Below, in pieces: positions 52,533-61,464 of a stretch of 64,000 bases of DNA. The notes beneath the pieces are model-generated. The model was not told the DNA's origin and ran no database searches. It saw only the letters and a program-made list of their open reading frames with translations. The stretch's first letter is position 1. Every line of letters begins with the position of its first letter. The stretch is from contig NZ_JABMEG010000001.1 in assembly GCF_013179735.1 (NCBI RefSeq), positions 620,001-684,000 on the forward strand, read 5' to 3'. Origin of the DNA: Permianibacter fluminis (GTDB taxonomy: Bacteria > Pseudomonadota > Gammaproteobacteria > Enterobacterales > Permianibacteraceae). A program made the position numbers and the translations under genes.

Positions 52533-53513
52533 TCAGCGCTGTAAATACCGTAGCAACCGGCGAATGTCGGCGATCATTTCGATGACATACACCAGCATCA
52601 ACACCACCAGCACGCCGTGCACCAGTTTGTTCAACAGCACCGCCACGTTGCCATAGCGACCGATTTCCAGCGTATCGACACCGGCCTGGACGCCAGCGGC
52701 GGCCACCGTGACCAGCACATCGTGCTGAAACAGCGCATACGAAAGTCCGATGCCAATGACGTTCAGCAAGATGTGCAGCAGCAGGCGGTCACGGCTCCAG
52801 TAAGGGCGCAGCAAATTAATGCCGGCCAGCACCACGTCGGCAATGCCGAGCGCCAAGATGGGCCACCAGTACGGCGTCCACGCCGATGCCAACTGGAACG
52901 GCACCACTGCGTCGTCGTGAATGAACAACGCCGGGAATTTCAGCCAGCCGCACCACCAGAACAGAAACAGCACGCCGACCACCAGTTCGAACAGCGCTTC
53001 GCTGCGTTTGATGTGCAGCCGGTCCTTCACTGGCGCCAGCTTGGCGGGCTGCCAGTTGTCGAGAAAACCGAGCCGGACCTGGTAGCGCTCGAACAGCCAG
53101 AACAACAGCGTGATGATCGCCATGTACACCAGCGCAGTACCGGCATAACCGAACGCTGCCTGCATCAATGACTGCACCGGGTTGTGGCTGCTGACCATGT
53201 CGATGCCGGCGAGCACGCCGTAGACGATGCCGATGATCGTCAGCATCAAACGCTGGCTGTACCACCAAAGCGGAAACACACTTGGCCCGATCAGATGTTG
53301 CTGCGGCAGGTAACGACCGGCGACCAACAACGGATGGCCGCTTTGTTTCAGCAGCGCCTGCTGTTCGGCCTCGGTCAGTGCCCGGCCGAGCGCGCTTTCG
53401 CGCTCCTCGATTTGCGACAACAGGCTGTCTTTCAGCTCGGCGATGATGTCGGCTGCCTGCGGTTTGGGCAGGTAGCCGTTGACGGCCTGCAGATAACGTT
53501 CAACCAGTTCCAT
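52533..53513 (-). CDS. membrane protein cotranscribed with padR
   Basis: A 326-residue protein. The first 70 residues (LVERYLQAVNGYLP...ADIIAELKDSLLSQIEE) resemble the HAAS/DUF1700 helical domain that pairs with PadR regulators. About six hydrophobic helices follow. The start ATG overlaps the end of padR (stop TGA 2 bases away, with AAGGAGTCC as ribosome site), so translation is coupled. The role is not known; in HAAS-containing families the domain is suggested to help a membrane protein respond to, or signal to, its PadR partner. Confidence 0.86.
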   Translation of the reverse strand: MELVERYLQAVNGYLPKPQAADIIAELKDSLLSQIEERESALGRALTEAEQQALLKQSGHPLLVAGRYLPQQHLIGPSVFPLWWYSQRLMLTIIGIVYGVLAGIDMVSSHNPVQSLMQAAFGYAGTALVYMAIITLLFWLFERYQVRLGFLDNWQPAKLAPVKDRLHIKRSEALFELVVGVLFLFWWCGWLKFPALFIHDDAVVPFQLASAWTPYWWPILALGIADVVLAGINLLRPYWSRDRLLLHILLNVIGIGLSYALFQHDVLVTVAAAGVQAGVDTLEIGRYGNVAVLLNKLVHGVLVVLMLVYVIEMIADIRRLLRYLQR

Positions 53514-53515
53514 GA

Positions 53516-53926
53516 TCAGGACTCCTTTGCGGTCGCCGCTTTGGCGACGGTGTTCGGTTCAGATTCGGGGTGGGCCTGACGCGGCGGCTGGCCGGCAGCC
53601 TCGCCATGAATGCGCGCCAGCGCGGCATCGAGCGCGCGCCATTCGGCCAACAGCTGCTCCAGCACCGGCTGGCCCTCGGCCGAGAGTCGGTAAAAGCGCT
53701 TGTTGCGCTTGTCCTCCTCCCGCCATTCGCTGGTCAGCAGGCCTTGCGCTTCCAGCCGGCGCAGCAGCGGGTACAAGGTGCCTTCGTCGATATCGAGCCC
53801 CAGTTCGGCCAGTGCCTTGCGCAGCGTATAGCCGTAGTGCTCGCTCCTGAGCTGGACCAATACGGCCAGCGTCAGACTGCCGCGGCGCAATTCCAGCCTG
53901 AGTTTTTCAAACAGATCCGGTTCCAT
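53516..53926 (-). CDS. PadR-family transcriptional repressor
   Basis: A 136-residue winged-HTH regulator. The N-terminus reads LFEKLRLELRRGSLTLAVLVQLRSEHYGYTLRKALAEL, and the wing DEGTLYPLLRRLEAQGLLTSEWREE is the classical PadR sequence. A Lys/Arg-rich beta-hairpin (KRNKRFYRLSAEG) closes the domain; the last 30 residues are a low-complexity acidic/Ala tail. AGGAG precedes the ATG. Two near-identical palindromes 30-78 bases upstream are the likely operators, so it should autorepress and control the co-transcribed membrane protein. Confidence 0.93.
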   Translation of the reverse strand: MEPDLFEKLRLELRRGSLTLAVLVQLRSEHYGYTLRKALAELGLDIDEGTLYPLLRRLEAQGLLTSEWREEDKRNKRFYRLSAEGQPVLEQLLAEWRALDAALARIHGEAAGQPPRQAHPESEPNTVAKAATAKES

Positions 53927-53955
53927 CGGCCGCTCCTGTGCGGGTTTGTCTCGTT

Positions 53956-54004
53956 ATACTGTGTTTTGCACAGTATGTGGTAGACACTGTATTTCACACA
54001 GTAT
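53956..54004. promoter_or_regulatory. tandem PadR operator candidates
   Basis: Two 21-base palindromes, ATACTGTG-N5-CACAGTAT at 53956-53976 and a diverged copy (ACACTGTA...ACACAGTAT) at 53984-54004. Their centres are 28 bases apart, about 2.7 helical turns. They lie immediately upstream of padR. The rest of the region to 54240 shows no other element. Confidence 0.75.
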
Positions 54005-54240
54005 AGGTTGGCAAGCGATTTTGCTGTGAATGTCGCCAAGCTGGGCAAAATTCAGCCGCTTTGCCGCTTGGGTGGCCAAATAATGGTCAGTCCACGACTT
54101 TTTTACAGTGGTGTACTTTTTGTTTACAGCAGGGGCAACGCAGTTGCCGGACGACGGCAAGGAATCGTCGTTCAGGTATGGAAGCCTGGCTGGAGCGCCA
54201 CCACACGGCGACTACATAACCAGAGACAGAGGGAGTCCAC

Positions 54241-55617
54241 ATGCAGCAAATCAACAAGGTAACGCTGGCCGTTGCGCTGGCACTGGCAGGGACCGCCGCT
54301 TCCGCCGGGGAGCATCTCGACAAGGTGATGGCCGGGCTGAAAGCCGGTCGTGCCCACGTCGCCGATGAAATCATCGTGCAATACCGACAAAGCACCAGTG
54401 ACAACCAGAAGGGCGCCGTGCTGCGCAAACTGGGTGCGCTGGGCGATGAAAACCTGATGCGCGGCCATCTGCGCGCCGACAACAAGGGCGACATCGACGT
54501 GTTGTTCCTGCCGCAAGGCAAGGCGCTCGAAAAAGTGCTGCAACAACTAGAAAACGATCCGAACGTCGAGTTCGCCGAACCGAACTGGGTCTATCAGCAC
54601 AGCGCCACCAGCAACGACACCTACTACACCAACGGCTCGCTGTGGGGCATGTATGGCGACGCCAGCAGCCCGGCCAATCAATGGGGCTCGCAGGCCGCTG
54701 AAGCCTGGGCCGCCGGCAATACCAATTGCAGCAATGTCTACGTCGGCATCATCGACGAGGGTTTCATGTACGACCATGAAGACCTGTCGGGCAACGCCTG
54801 GACCAATCCCTTTGATCCGGTCGACGGCGTCGACAACGACGGCAACGGCTACGTCGATGACACCCACGGCTGGGATTTCGACGGCGGCAACAACAGCACC
54901 TTCGATGGCACCTCCGATGATCATGGCACCCACGTCGCCGGCACGATTGCCGGCATGGGCGGCAATGGCAAAGGCGTGGCCGGCGTCTGCTGGAGCGCCA
55001 AGCTCATCAGCGCGAAATTTCTCGGTCGTCGCGGCGGCACCACCGCGAACGCCGTGCTCGCGGTTGACTACATCACCGATCTGAAAACCCGGCACGGCCT
55101 GAACATCGTCGCGACCAACAACAGCTGGGGCGGTGGTGGTTTCTCGCAGGCTCTGCAAGACGCCATCGAACGCGCCAACACCGCCGGCATTCTGTTCGTT
55201 GCCGCCGCCGGTAACGACGCCTTCAATTGCGATTCGAGCTCGACCTGCTATCCGGCCGAATACCCGAACAGCAACGTGATCAGCGTCGCCTCCATCACCA
55301 ATACCGGCGCGCTCAGTTCATTCAGCTCTTATGGCGCCACAACGGTCGATGTCGCCGCGCCGGGCTCGGCCATTTATTCCAGCGTGCCGACCTCGTCGAA
55401 AGGCAAGATTGTCTCCAGCTACGCCAGCTACAGCGGCACCTCGATGGCAACGCCGCATGTCACCGGCGCTGCCGCGCTGTACAAGGCGGTCAAACCGGCG
55501 GCATCCGCTGCCGCCATCAAGAACGCCATCATGACCGGCGCCGCACCGACCGCTTCGGTCAATGGCAAGGTCGTCAGCAACGGCCGGCTCGATATCCCGA
55601 CCATGCTGACCAAATAG
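54241..55617 (+). CDS. secreted subtilisin-like serine peptidase (S8)
   Basis: A 458-residue secreted protease. Signal peptide at 1-22, then an inhibitor I9-like propeptide (ADEIIVQYRQ...NVEFAEPNWVYQ) to about residue 115. The catalytic triad is D172 (in VGIIDEG), H228 (in HGTHVAG) and S401 (in GTSMATPH). The usual DTG/DSG motif is DEG here. The oxyanion Asn is in TNNSWGGGG. A Ca-binding-like loop DGVDNDGNGYVDD is present. GGGAG precedes the ATG, and a strong terminator follows. It should degrade proteins outside the cell, in line with the other peptidases of this region. Confidence 0.95.
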   Translation: MQQINKVTLAVALALAGTAASAGEHLDKVMAGLKAGRAHVADEIIVQYRQSTSDNQKGAVLRKLGALGDENLMRGHLRADNKGDIDVLFLPQGKALEKVLQQLENDPNVEFAEPNWVYQHSATSNDTYYTNGSLWGMYGDASSPANQWGSQAAEAWAAGNTNCSNVYVGIIDEGFMYDHEDLSGNAWTNPFDPVDGVDNDGNGYVDDTHGWDFDGGNNSTFDGTSDDHGTHVAGTIAGMGGNGKGVAGVCWSAKLISAKFLGRRGGTTANAVLAVDYITDLKTRHGLNIVATNNSWGGGGFSQALQDAIERANTAGILFVAAAGNDAFNCDSSSTCYPAEYPNSNVISVASITNTGALSSFSSYGATTVDVAAPGSAIYSSVPTSSKGKIVSSYASYSGTSMATPHVTGAAALYKAVKPAASAAAIKNAIMTGAAPTASVNGKVVSNGRLDIPTMLTK

Positions 55618-55645
55618 TCATTGCAGGGAGGTATTGCGGAGTAGC

Positions 55646-55671
55646 AAAAAGGGGCCGAATGGCCCCTTTTT
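55646..55671. terminator. bidirectional terminator
   Basis: Eleven-base perfect stem AAAAAGGGGCC/GGCCCCTTTTT with GAAT loop, serving the S8 peptidase (+) and the lysine-rich protein gene (-). Confidence 0.95.
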
Positions 55672-55709
55672 GTTGTGCACTGAATGTGCGCCGTTGGACG
55701 GCGCCGCCG

Positions 55710-56042
55710 TCAGTGCGACGTCTTGCCAGTGACTTCGATCAAGTCGGTTTTGTTCATGCCGGCTTTGCGGCGGGCTTTCTTTCTGCGCTTCGGCTTGTCG
55801 ACTTCCTTCATCGCCTTGGCTTCGAATTTTTCCAGCGCCTTGGCCAGCTTGGCCTTGAATGCGGCGAGCTGCTTGGCCTGTTTGGCTTTCATGGCGGTGA
55901 TTTTCTTCTTCGCGGCGGCGACCCGTTTGGCGCGGGCTTTTTCTGCGCGCTGCTCGGCGGTCAGTTTCGGGCCTTTACGTTTTGCCTTGAGCAATTTGCC
56001 AGGACGTAATTTTGTACTGCGGGTTTTGGCTTTGAGCGCCAT
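55710..56042 (-). CDS. small lysine/alanine-rich basic protein (histone-like)
   Basis: A 110-residue protein with very high Lys, Ala and Arg content, for example KRKGPKLTAEQRAEKARAKR and KKKITAMKAKQAKQLAAFKA. The middle third would form one long amphipathic helix. The C-terminus is KRRKKARRKAGMNKTDLIEV. This is the pattern of H1/AlgP-type nucleoid-associated or nucleic-acid-binding proteins, but I cannot assign it to a known gene. GGAGG 8 bases upstream picks the ATG at 56042. A rhomboid gene is divergent, with 142 bp between start codons. Confidence 0.78.
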   Translation of the reverse strand: MALKAKTRSTKLRPGKLLKAKRKGPKLTAEQRAEKARAKRVAAAKKKITAMKAKQAKQLAAFKAKLAKALEKFEAKAMKEVDKPKRRKKARRKAGMNKTDLIEVTGKTSH

Positions 56043-56184
56043 CTGCATTACCTCCGTGTCAGGTGCCATCAACCGGGGTGTTGGCGGCAGTTGCAACCAT
56101 AAACCGCGCCGCGTTCGCTGTAAATTCCCCCACCGCTCGCGCTATTCTGCTCGCCTCATTGATTCACTGGCCACGGCTGCCGCA

Positions 56185-57156
56185 GTGTTCATTCTCCCGC
56201 TCGAATTCGGCTACAAAACCACCCAGCGCGCCTGGCTGACTTTTTTCCTGGTCGGCCTGATGCTGTTCATCCATTGGCGGGTCGAGATCAACGCCGAAAA
56301 AGTCGGTGAAGCGGTCGCCCGCTATTGCGCCAGCGATGACGGTGAAGCGTTCAGCAAACTGCTGCGCCGGCAATCGCAACTGCCGGACGATGAAGACGCC
56401 GAGTACTGGCGCTGCGACTCGGTCGTGGGCCTCATCGCCGGGGTCGGCGACAAACCCGGCGCCTATGACTATGTGCTCGACGACGACAGCTTCGCACATC
56501 TGGATGAACGCGGTCAGGACCGGCTGCGCGCCGATCTGGAACAACAGGTTGGCAAAGCCGAACTCTACGTCCCGCGACTGCTGCAGGAAAAACTGGCGCA
56601 GCCGGCGCAATCGCTCAACCCGGTCCGGATGCTGACCGCCACGCTGGCACACGGCGACTGGTGGCATGTGATTTTCAACATGGTTTTCCTGATCGCCTTT
56701 GGCTGCATTCTGGAAGTCGTGATCGGGCCGATTGCCTATCTCGGCTTCATGTTCGCCTCAGTACTGACCGTCGGCCTTTCCTACGCTATTGCCACCCAAC
56801 TCAATGGCGACACGCTCGGGTTGTCACTCGGCTTTTCCGGCGTCGATTTCACCCTGCTCGGCGCCCTGCTCTTCCTGATGCCGTTGGCGCCGATCAAATC
56901 GATCGTTTTCATCGGCATCATTCCGATACCGATGCGACTCGGCGTCTGGGTGTTCGGTCTGGTCTTTCTCGGCGGCCAGTTATGGTTTTTGTTTGAGCAA
57001 GGCCCGTTTGATGAAAGCACTGGCGTCAACACGCTGGCCCATGCGGTCGGCGGCGTCACCGGATTTGTGCTGGCCGCGTGGTTGCTGCGGCCGCTGAAAA
57101 AACAATTGTCCGACCTGCTCGACCGCGCCGCCGTGCAGGAATGGTCGCAGCGTTGA
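56185..57156 (+). CDS. rhomboid-family intramembrane serine protease
   Basis: A 323-residue inner-membrane protease. Six to seven hydrophobic helices; the catalytic serine is in GFSG (Ser218) and the catalytic His in LAHAVGG (His286). LAHGDWWHVIFNMVFLIAFG is the conserved rhomboid helix with its two His and Asn. Between helix 1 and the rhomboid core is a 100-residue cytoplasmic-looking domain. No ATG lies in frame before 56260, so GTG at 56185 (MFILPLEFGYKTTQRAW) is the best start, although its ribosome site is weak. Substrate unknown. Confidence 0.87.
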   Translation: MFILPLEFGYKTTQRAWLTFFLVGLMLFIHWRVEINAEKVGEAVARYCASDDGEAFSKLLRRQSQLPDDEDAEYWRCDSVVGLIAGVGDKPGAYDYVLDDDSFAHLDERGQDRLRADLEQQVGKAELYVPRLLQEKLAQPAQSLNPVRMLTATLAHGDWWHVIFNMVFLIAFGCILEVVIGPIAYLGFMFASVLTVGLSYAIATQLNGDTLGLSLGFSGVDFTLLGALLFLMPLAPIKSIVFIGIIPIPMRLGVWVFGLVFLGGQLWFLFEQGPFDESTGVNTLAHAVGGVTGFVLAAWLLRPLKKQLSDLLDRAAVQEWSQR

Positions 57157-57211
57157 AGCTGCCCCGCGTTTGCCATCTGACACGTTCGGTCACGCTGCGC
57201 TAATGACTGAC

Positions 57212-58465
57212 CTAGCCTGATTGCGCCAACCACTGCTGGACACCGTCGGCGGCAACGCAACCGCTGGCAAAGCAGGCGGTCAGCAGATAGCCGCCGGTTG
57301 GCGCTTCCCAGTCGATCATTTCACCGGCGCAGAATACGCCGGGCCGCCGCTTGAGCATCAAGGTATCGGTCAGCGCAGCAAAGCGCACGCCACCGGCGGA
57401 GCTGATCACTTCGGCGAGCGGTCGTGCGGCGTTCAGGGTGAGCGGCAGTGCCTTCAGCGTCTTCGCGATTTGCGCCATGTCGTTCATCCGGTCTTTGCTG
57501 AGCACTTCGCGCAGCAAGCCGACACGCACGCCGCCAATACCAGCGCGCTGTAAATGCGCCGCCAGCGATTTGCTGCCGCGCGGCTTGTTCAATTCGGTTA
57601 GCAGGCGCGCGTAGTCGCGACCCGGCACCAGATCCAGTCGCAGCGTTGCGTGGCCGGTCGCATCAATGGCATCGCGCAACGCCGCTGACACGGCGTAAAT
57701 CAGGCCGCCTTCGATGCCGGTGGCGGTGATCATCGCTTCACCTTGGCGCTGCCAATGGCGACCGCGGCTATCGACAAAGTCGAGCACGACCGGCTTTAGC
57801 GCTTCGCCGGCAAATTTTTCCGCAAACAGCGGACTCCAACCGATATCAAAGCCACAATTCGCCGGCTTCAATGGCGCAACGTCGACGCCCTGTTGCTGCA
57901 GCAGTGGCAGCCAGCCGCCGTCACTGCCGAGTTTCGGCCAGCTGCCGCCACCGAGCGCGAGCACCAGCGCGGCGCAATCCACGTGTTGTTCGCCATCGGG
58001 CGTCTGGATGCGCAGCCGCTGCCCGCCGCCCGCCGGCGACTCCGCCCAGCCCAGCCAACGCGAACGCGGCTGAAACTGCACGCCCAATTCGCGCAAACGC
58101 TGCAGCCAGGCTCGCAATAGCGGCGCTGCTTTCATGTCTTTTGGAAACACCCGACCGGAACTGCCGACAAACGTCTCGATGCCGAGGCCATGAATCCAGT
58201 CCCGCAACTGCTGCGGTGAAAAGCGCTGCAACCACTTGCCGATCGGCACCGCCGCATCGTCATAGCGCGCGATGAACGCCAGCAGATCTTCGGAATGGGT
58301 GATGTTCATGCCGCCAATGCCAGCGAGCAGAAACTTGCGACCCGCCGATGGCATCGCATCGAATACCCGCACCGGCCAACCCTGCCTGGCAAGGCATTCG
58401 GCCGCCATCAGTCCGGCCGGACCGGCGCCGATGATCACAACAGGAAGGGAAACGCCTGAATTCAT
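57212..58465 (-). CDS. HI0933/YhiN-type flavoprotein (TIGR03862 group)
   Basis: A 417-residue FAD-dependent protein of the HI0933/YhiN superfamily. The dinucleotide site is VVIIGAGPAGLMAAECLARQG near the N-terminus; further motifs are AGIGGMNITHSEDL and LVLALGGGSWPKLGSDG, and a C-terminal GVFCAGEMIDWEAPTGGYLL in which FAD contacts lie. In the family, reactions are largely unknown; some members are annotated aminoacetone oxidases. The start is ATG 58465, with TTG 58471 less likely. It is convergent with the rhomboid gene, and glpK lies 160 bp upstream on the same strand. Confidence 0.9.
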   Translation of the reverse strand: MNSGVSLPVVIIGAGPAGLMAAECLARQGWPVRVFDAMPSAGRKFLLAGIGGMNITHSEDLLAFIARYDDAAVPIGKWLQRFSPQQLRDWIHGLGIETFVGSSGRVFPKDMKAAPLLRAWLQRLRELGVQFQPRSRWLGWAESPAGGGQRLRIQTPDGEQHVDCAALVLALGGGSWPKLGSDGGWLPLLQQQGVDVAPLKPANCGFDIGWSPLFAEKFAGEALKPVVLDFVDSRGRHWQRQGEAMITATGIEGGLIYAVSAALRDAIDATGHATLRLDLVPGRDYARLLTELNKPRGSKSLAAHLQRAGIGGVRVGLLREVLSKDRMNDMAQIAKTLKALPLTLNAARPLAEVISSAGGVRFAALTDTLMLKRRPGVFCAGEMIDWEAPTGGYLLTACFASGCVAADGVQQWLAQSG

Positions 58466-58624
58466 TGGCAACCGTTGTATCGGGGTGATGGGTCATTTTC
58501 GCACAGCGCCGACGCGAATACTTCCGCACTCATGGCATTGGCTGAGCGTCAATACCGCGCCTGGCCCGGCTCAGCGGCAACACCTTTTGAGTCAGAGCGG
58601 CTCGAGAACGAGACAGGAGAACGA

Positions 58625-60133
58625 TCATGTGCCGGCGCTAACGTCGCTTTTACACGGCAACGCACGGCGAACGGCACTGGCCCAGCCTGCCAGACGGGGC
58701 GCCATGGCAGCGGCCGTTTGCTGCGGTTCAAACGAACGCTCGGCCTGCCATAGCGCGGCGAGTTGATCGGTGGTTTGCCAAAGACCAGCGCCTAATCCAG
58801 CGAGCATTGCGGCACCGCGTGCGGTGCTTTCGGTAACTTGCGGTCGGGTGACTTTGCGCTGCAAAACATCGGCCTGAATCTGGCAAAGCAGATCATCAAC
58901 CGCCATGCCACCATCGATGCGCAGTTCCGGCAGCGGCATACCGACATCCGCTTCCATCGCGCCCAACAAATCGGCACTTTGATAAGCCACGGCTTCGAGC
59001 GCCGCGCGCGCGATGTGCGCTTTGCTGGTGCCGCGGGTTAGGCCGCAGATAAGACCGCGGGCGTCAGCATCCCAGTACGGCGCGCCAAGTCCGGTGAAGG
59101 CCGGCACGATGTACACGCCGCCGTTGTCCGGCACTTGCCGCGCCAGCGCTTCGACGTCGCTGGCATGTTCAAACAAACCCAAATTGTCGCGCAGCCATTG
59201 GATCAAGGCGCCGGCGACAAACACCGAGCCTTCGAGCGCGTAAGTGCGTTTGCCGTGCAGCTGCCAGGCAACGGTGCTGAGCAGACCGTGCTTGGACGTG
59301 ACAATCTGATCACCGGTGTTCATCAACATGAAGCAGCCGGTGCCATAGGTGTTTTTGCTCATACCCGGCGTGAAACAGGCTTGGCCGAACAACGCCGCTT
59401 GTTGGTCGCCGGCCATGCCGGTAATCGGGATGGCCGCTCCAAAGATCGAAGCATCGGTCATCGCGAGTGGGCCGCTGCAATCGACGATGCTCGGCAGGGT
59501 TTCGCGCGGAATACCGAATAATTTGAGCAACACCGGATCCCAGTCACCGCTGTGAATATTATAGAGCTGGGTGCGTGCCGCATTGCTGGCATCGGTGAGA
59601 TGGGCGCGGCCTTTGCTCAGTTGCCAGACCAACCAGCTGTCTACAGTGCCGAAGCAAAGCTTGCCGGTTGCGGCAGCCGCTTTCACCGCCGGGACCTCAT
59701 TGAGTAGCCAACGCATCTTGCTGGCGGAGAAATACGGGTCGATCACCAGACCGGTGCGAGCACGCACATCGGGTTCGTGTCCTTGCGCTTTCAGTTGCTC
59801 ACAGAACGCACTGGTGCGCCGGCATTGCCAGACGATGGCATTGTGCAGCGGCATGCCGCTGTCGCGATGCCAGGCCATCACCGTTTCGCGTTGATTGGTG
59901 ATGCCAATGGCGAGAATGTCGCGTGCGGACAGTTTGGCTTTGTCCAGAACGCCGAGCACCGCATCGCGCTGGGTTTGCCACAACAGATTGGCATCTTGCT
60001 CGACCCAACCGGGTTGCGGAAACTGACAGGCGAACGGCACAGCATGCAGCGCTACGGGTTCGGCGTTTTCGTTGAACAGCAAGGCGCGCGAACTGGATGT
60101 GCCTTGATCGAGTGCGAGTAGATAACGGGACAT
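58625..60133 (-). CDS. glpK: glycerol kinase
   Basis: Cytosolic glycerol kinase of 502 residues, the same as E. coli GlpK. It phosphorylates glycerol to sn-glycerol 3-phosphate. The N-terminal ATP-binding signature LALDQGTSSSRALLF and the second FGGY signature GAPYWDADARGLICGLTRGT are complete. Other conserved parts are GITNQRETVMAW and GMAGDQQAALFGQ. AAAGGAG stands 5 bases before the ATG at 60133. There is no glpF, glpD or glpR next to it, so glycerol uptake genes must be elsewhere. Confidence 0.97.
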   Translation of the reverse strand: MSRYLLALDQGTSSSRALLFNENAEPVALHAVPFACQFPQPGWVEQDANLLWQTQRDAVLGVLDKAKLSARDILAIGITNQRETVMAWHRDSGMPLHNAIVWQCRRTSAFCEQLKAQGHEPDVRARTGLVIDPYFSASKMRWLLNEVPAVKAAAATGKLCFGTVDSWLVWQLSKGRAHLTDASNAARTQLYNIHSGDWDPVLLKLFGIPRETLPSIVDCSGPLAMTDASIFGAAIPITGMAGDQQAALFGQACFTPGMSKNTYGTGCFMLMNTGDQIVTSKHGLLSTVAWQLHGKRTYALEGSVFVAGALIQWLRDNLGLFEHASDVEALARQVPDNGGVYIVPAFTGLGAPYWDADARGLICGLTRGTSKAHIARAALEAVAYQSADLLGAMEADVGMPLPELRIDGGMAVDDLLCQIQADVLQRKVTRPQVTESTARGAAMLAGLGAGLWQTTDQLAALWQAERSFEPQQTAAAMAPRLAGWASAVRRALPCKSDVSAGT

Positions 60134-60165
60134 CGGCACTCCTTTCCGTCGTCGAATGGTTCGGC

Positions 60166-60403
60166 GTGGGAGCGGCGCTCGCCGCGATGTTTTACTGTTG
60201 TCACAGCATAGCGCGTGTGGGTCTTATCGCGGGTAAGGTCGCTCTCACACAGGTAATGCCGCGCAGTTGGGAAATTATCTGTCACCGCCGCCTATGCGGG
60301 AAAAGCAGTTTTGCTTAGCGGATCGGCATTGCTCCCACGCGGGCTGCTTTTTCTGTCGCCATTTGCGGATTGCTATCGCGGGCAAGCTCGCTCCTACCAA
60401 CAA
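60166..60403. repeat. degenerate REP-like repeats in the glpK upstream region
   Basis: GTGGGAGCGGCGCTCGCCGC at 60166-60189 and a matching ATCGCGGGTAAGGTCGCTC at 60226-60250 form an imperfect hairpin. A half-element ATCGCGGGCAAGCTCGCTCC ends near 60402. These look like older relatives of the REP copies at 2170 and 11469. The glpK promoter must lie inside or around them. The 320-bp gap to the crotonase gene has no other feature that I can support. Confidence 0.75.
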
Positions 60404-60453
60404 AGGCAGGCATTCTCGCGTTGCGCGCTTTGGCGATTTGCCGAGTGGGATCC

Positions 60454-61269
60454 TTACCACCGTCCGCGCGGGCGATACGGTTTTTCCGGCTGGTTGTCCG
60501 CTTGGGCTTTCGCTCGCTGTACTGCGATTTTCTGGTTAGCACCAAGCAATAGGCGCCATTGCAAAGCCGTTTCACGCGCTAGCACCGCACGCGCATTCGC
60601 TGACCATGCGTAATGGTAGAGCCGTTTCGCCGCGGCAACACTGTCGGGCGAACGGGCAACAAAGGTCTGTGCGAGCGCTTGCGCTGCGGCATACGGGTCA
60701 TTCACCACGGCCGTCAGCAAACCCAAGGCCTGCGCCTCATTGCCACTTAACAATTCCGCCGTGCTGGCCAGTCGCATCGCCACATCCACCGGCAGCAATT
60801 CGCGCAGCGCCAGCGTGCCGCCCATGTCCGGGATGATGCCCCACTTGGCTTCCATGATCGAAAGTGATGCCTCTGGCGTCGCGATCCGGTAATCGGCGCC
60901 GAGCGCAATCTGCAGACCGCCACCCCAGCAGCGGCCATGAATCGCCGCGATCACCGGCACCGGCAGGCGGCGCCAGCCGACGCTGACGCGCTGGGCCAGG
61001 TTGGCGTTGCCGGGCAGCCATTTCCACAGCAGCTGCAGACCGGTCAGCGGATTGCCGAACACCGATTTGATATCGAGCCCGGAACAAAAGTCTTCGCCGG
61101 CGCCAGCCAGAATGATTGCGCGAACCGAGCGATCTCGTTTGAGCTGACCAATCACCCGGTCGATGGCCTGAAACATCGCCAGATCCAGCGCATTGCGCTT
61201 GTCAGGCCGGTTCAAGGTAACGTGGGCGATACCTTGCTGAATTTGCACGAGCAGCCGAGGCGAAGTCAT
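60454..61269 (-). CDS. crotonase-family enoyl-CoA hydratase/isomerase
   Basis: A 271-residue protein of the crotonase superfamily. The oxyanion hole pieces are FCSGLDIKSVFGN near residues 60-73 and AIHGRCWGGGLQIALGADYRI near 110-130. IMEAKWGIIPDMGGTLALREL is the usual region for the acid-base residue; its Asp suggests a dienoyl-CoA isomerase or a related reaction rather than classical hydratase (two Glu). The N-terminal QQGIAHVTLNRPDKRNALDLAM is standard. It is the only acyl-CoA enzyme in the window, so its pathway is not indicated. Confidence 0.88.
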   Translation of the reverse strand: MTSPRLLVQIQQGIAHVTLNRPDKRNALDLAMFQAIDRVIGQLKRDRSVRAIILAGAGEDFCSGLDIKSVFGNPLTGLQLLWKWLPGNANLAQRVSVGWRRLPVPVIAAIHGRCWGGGLQIALGADYRIATPEASLSIMEAKWGIIPDMGGTLALRELLPVDVAMRLASTAELLSGNEAQALGLLTAVVNDPYAAAQALAQTFVARSPDSVAAAKRLYHYAWSANARAVLARETALQWRLLLGANQKIAVQRAKAQADNQPEKPYRPRGRW

Positions 61270-61464
61270 GGTCGTTTTGGATGTGGTTGTGGTCGGAATG
61301 CGGGTTGCCCGACTATCGCCGGAAATCGTCGTTAGCGCCAGCCATCACCGCAGGTCAAAGCAAACGATGGTCTGCACTGATCCGGAGCGTCGACCGTGTG
61401 ACTCTTGGTCGTGACCGGATGAGCGGGTTGGCCCTGGGGCAAAAGCGGTGTCGGTGGCCGATGG

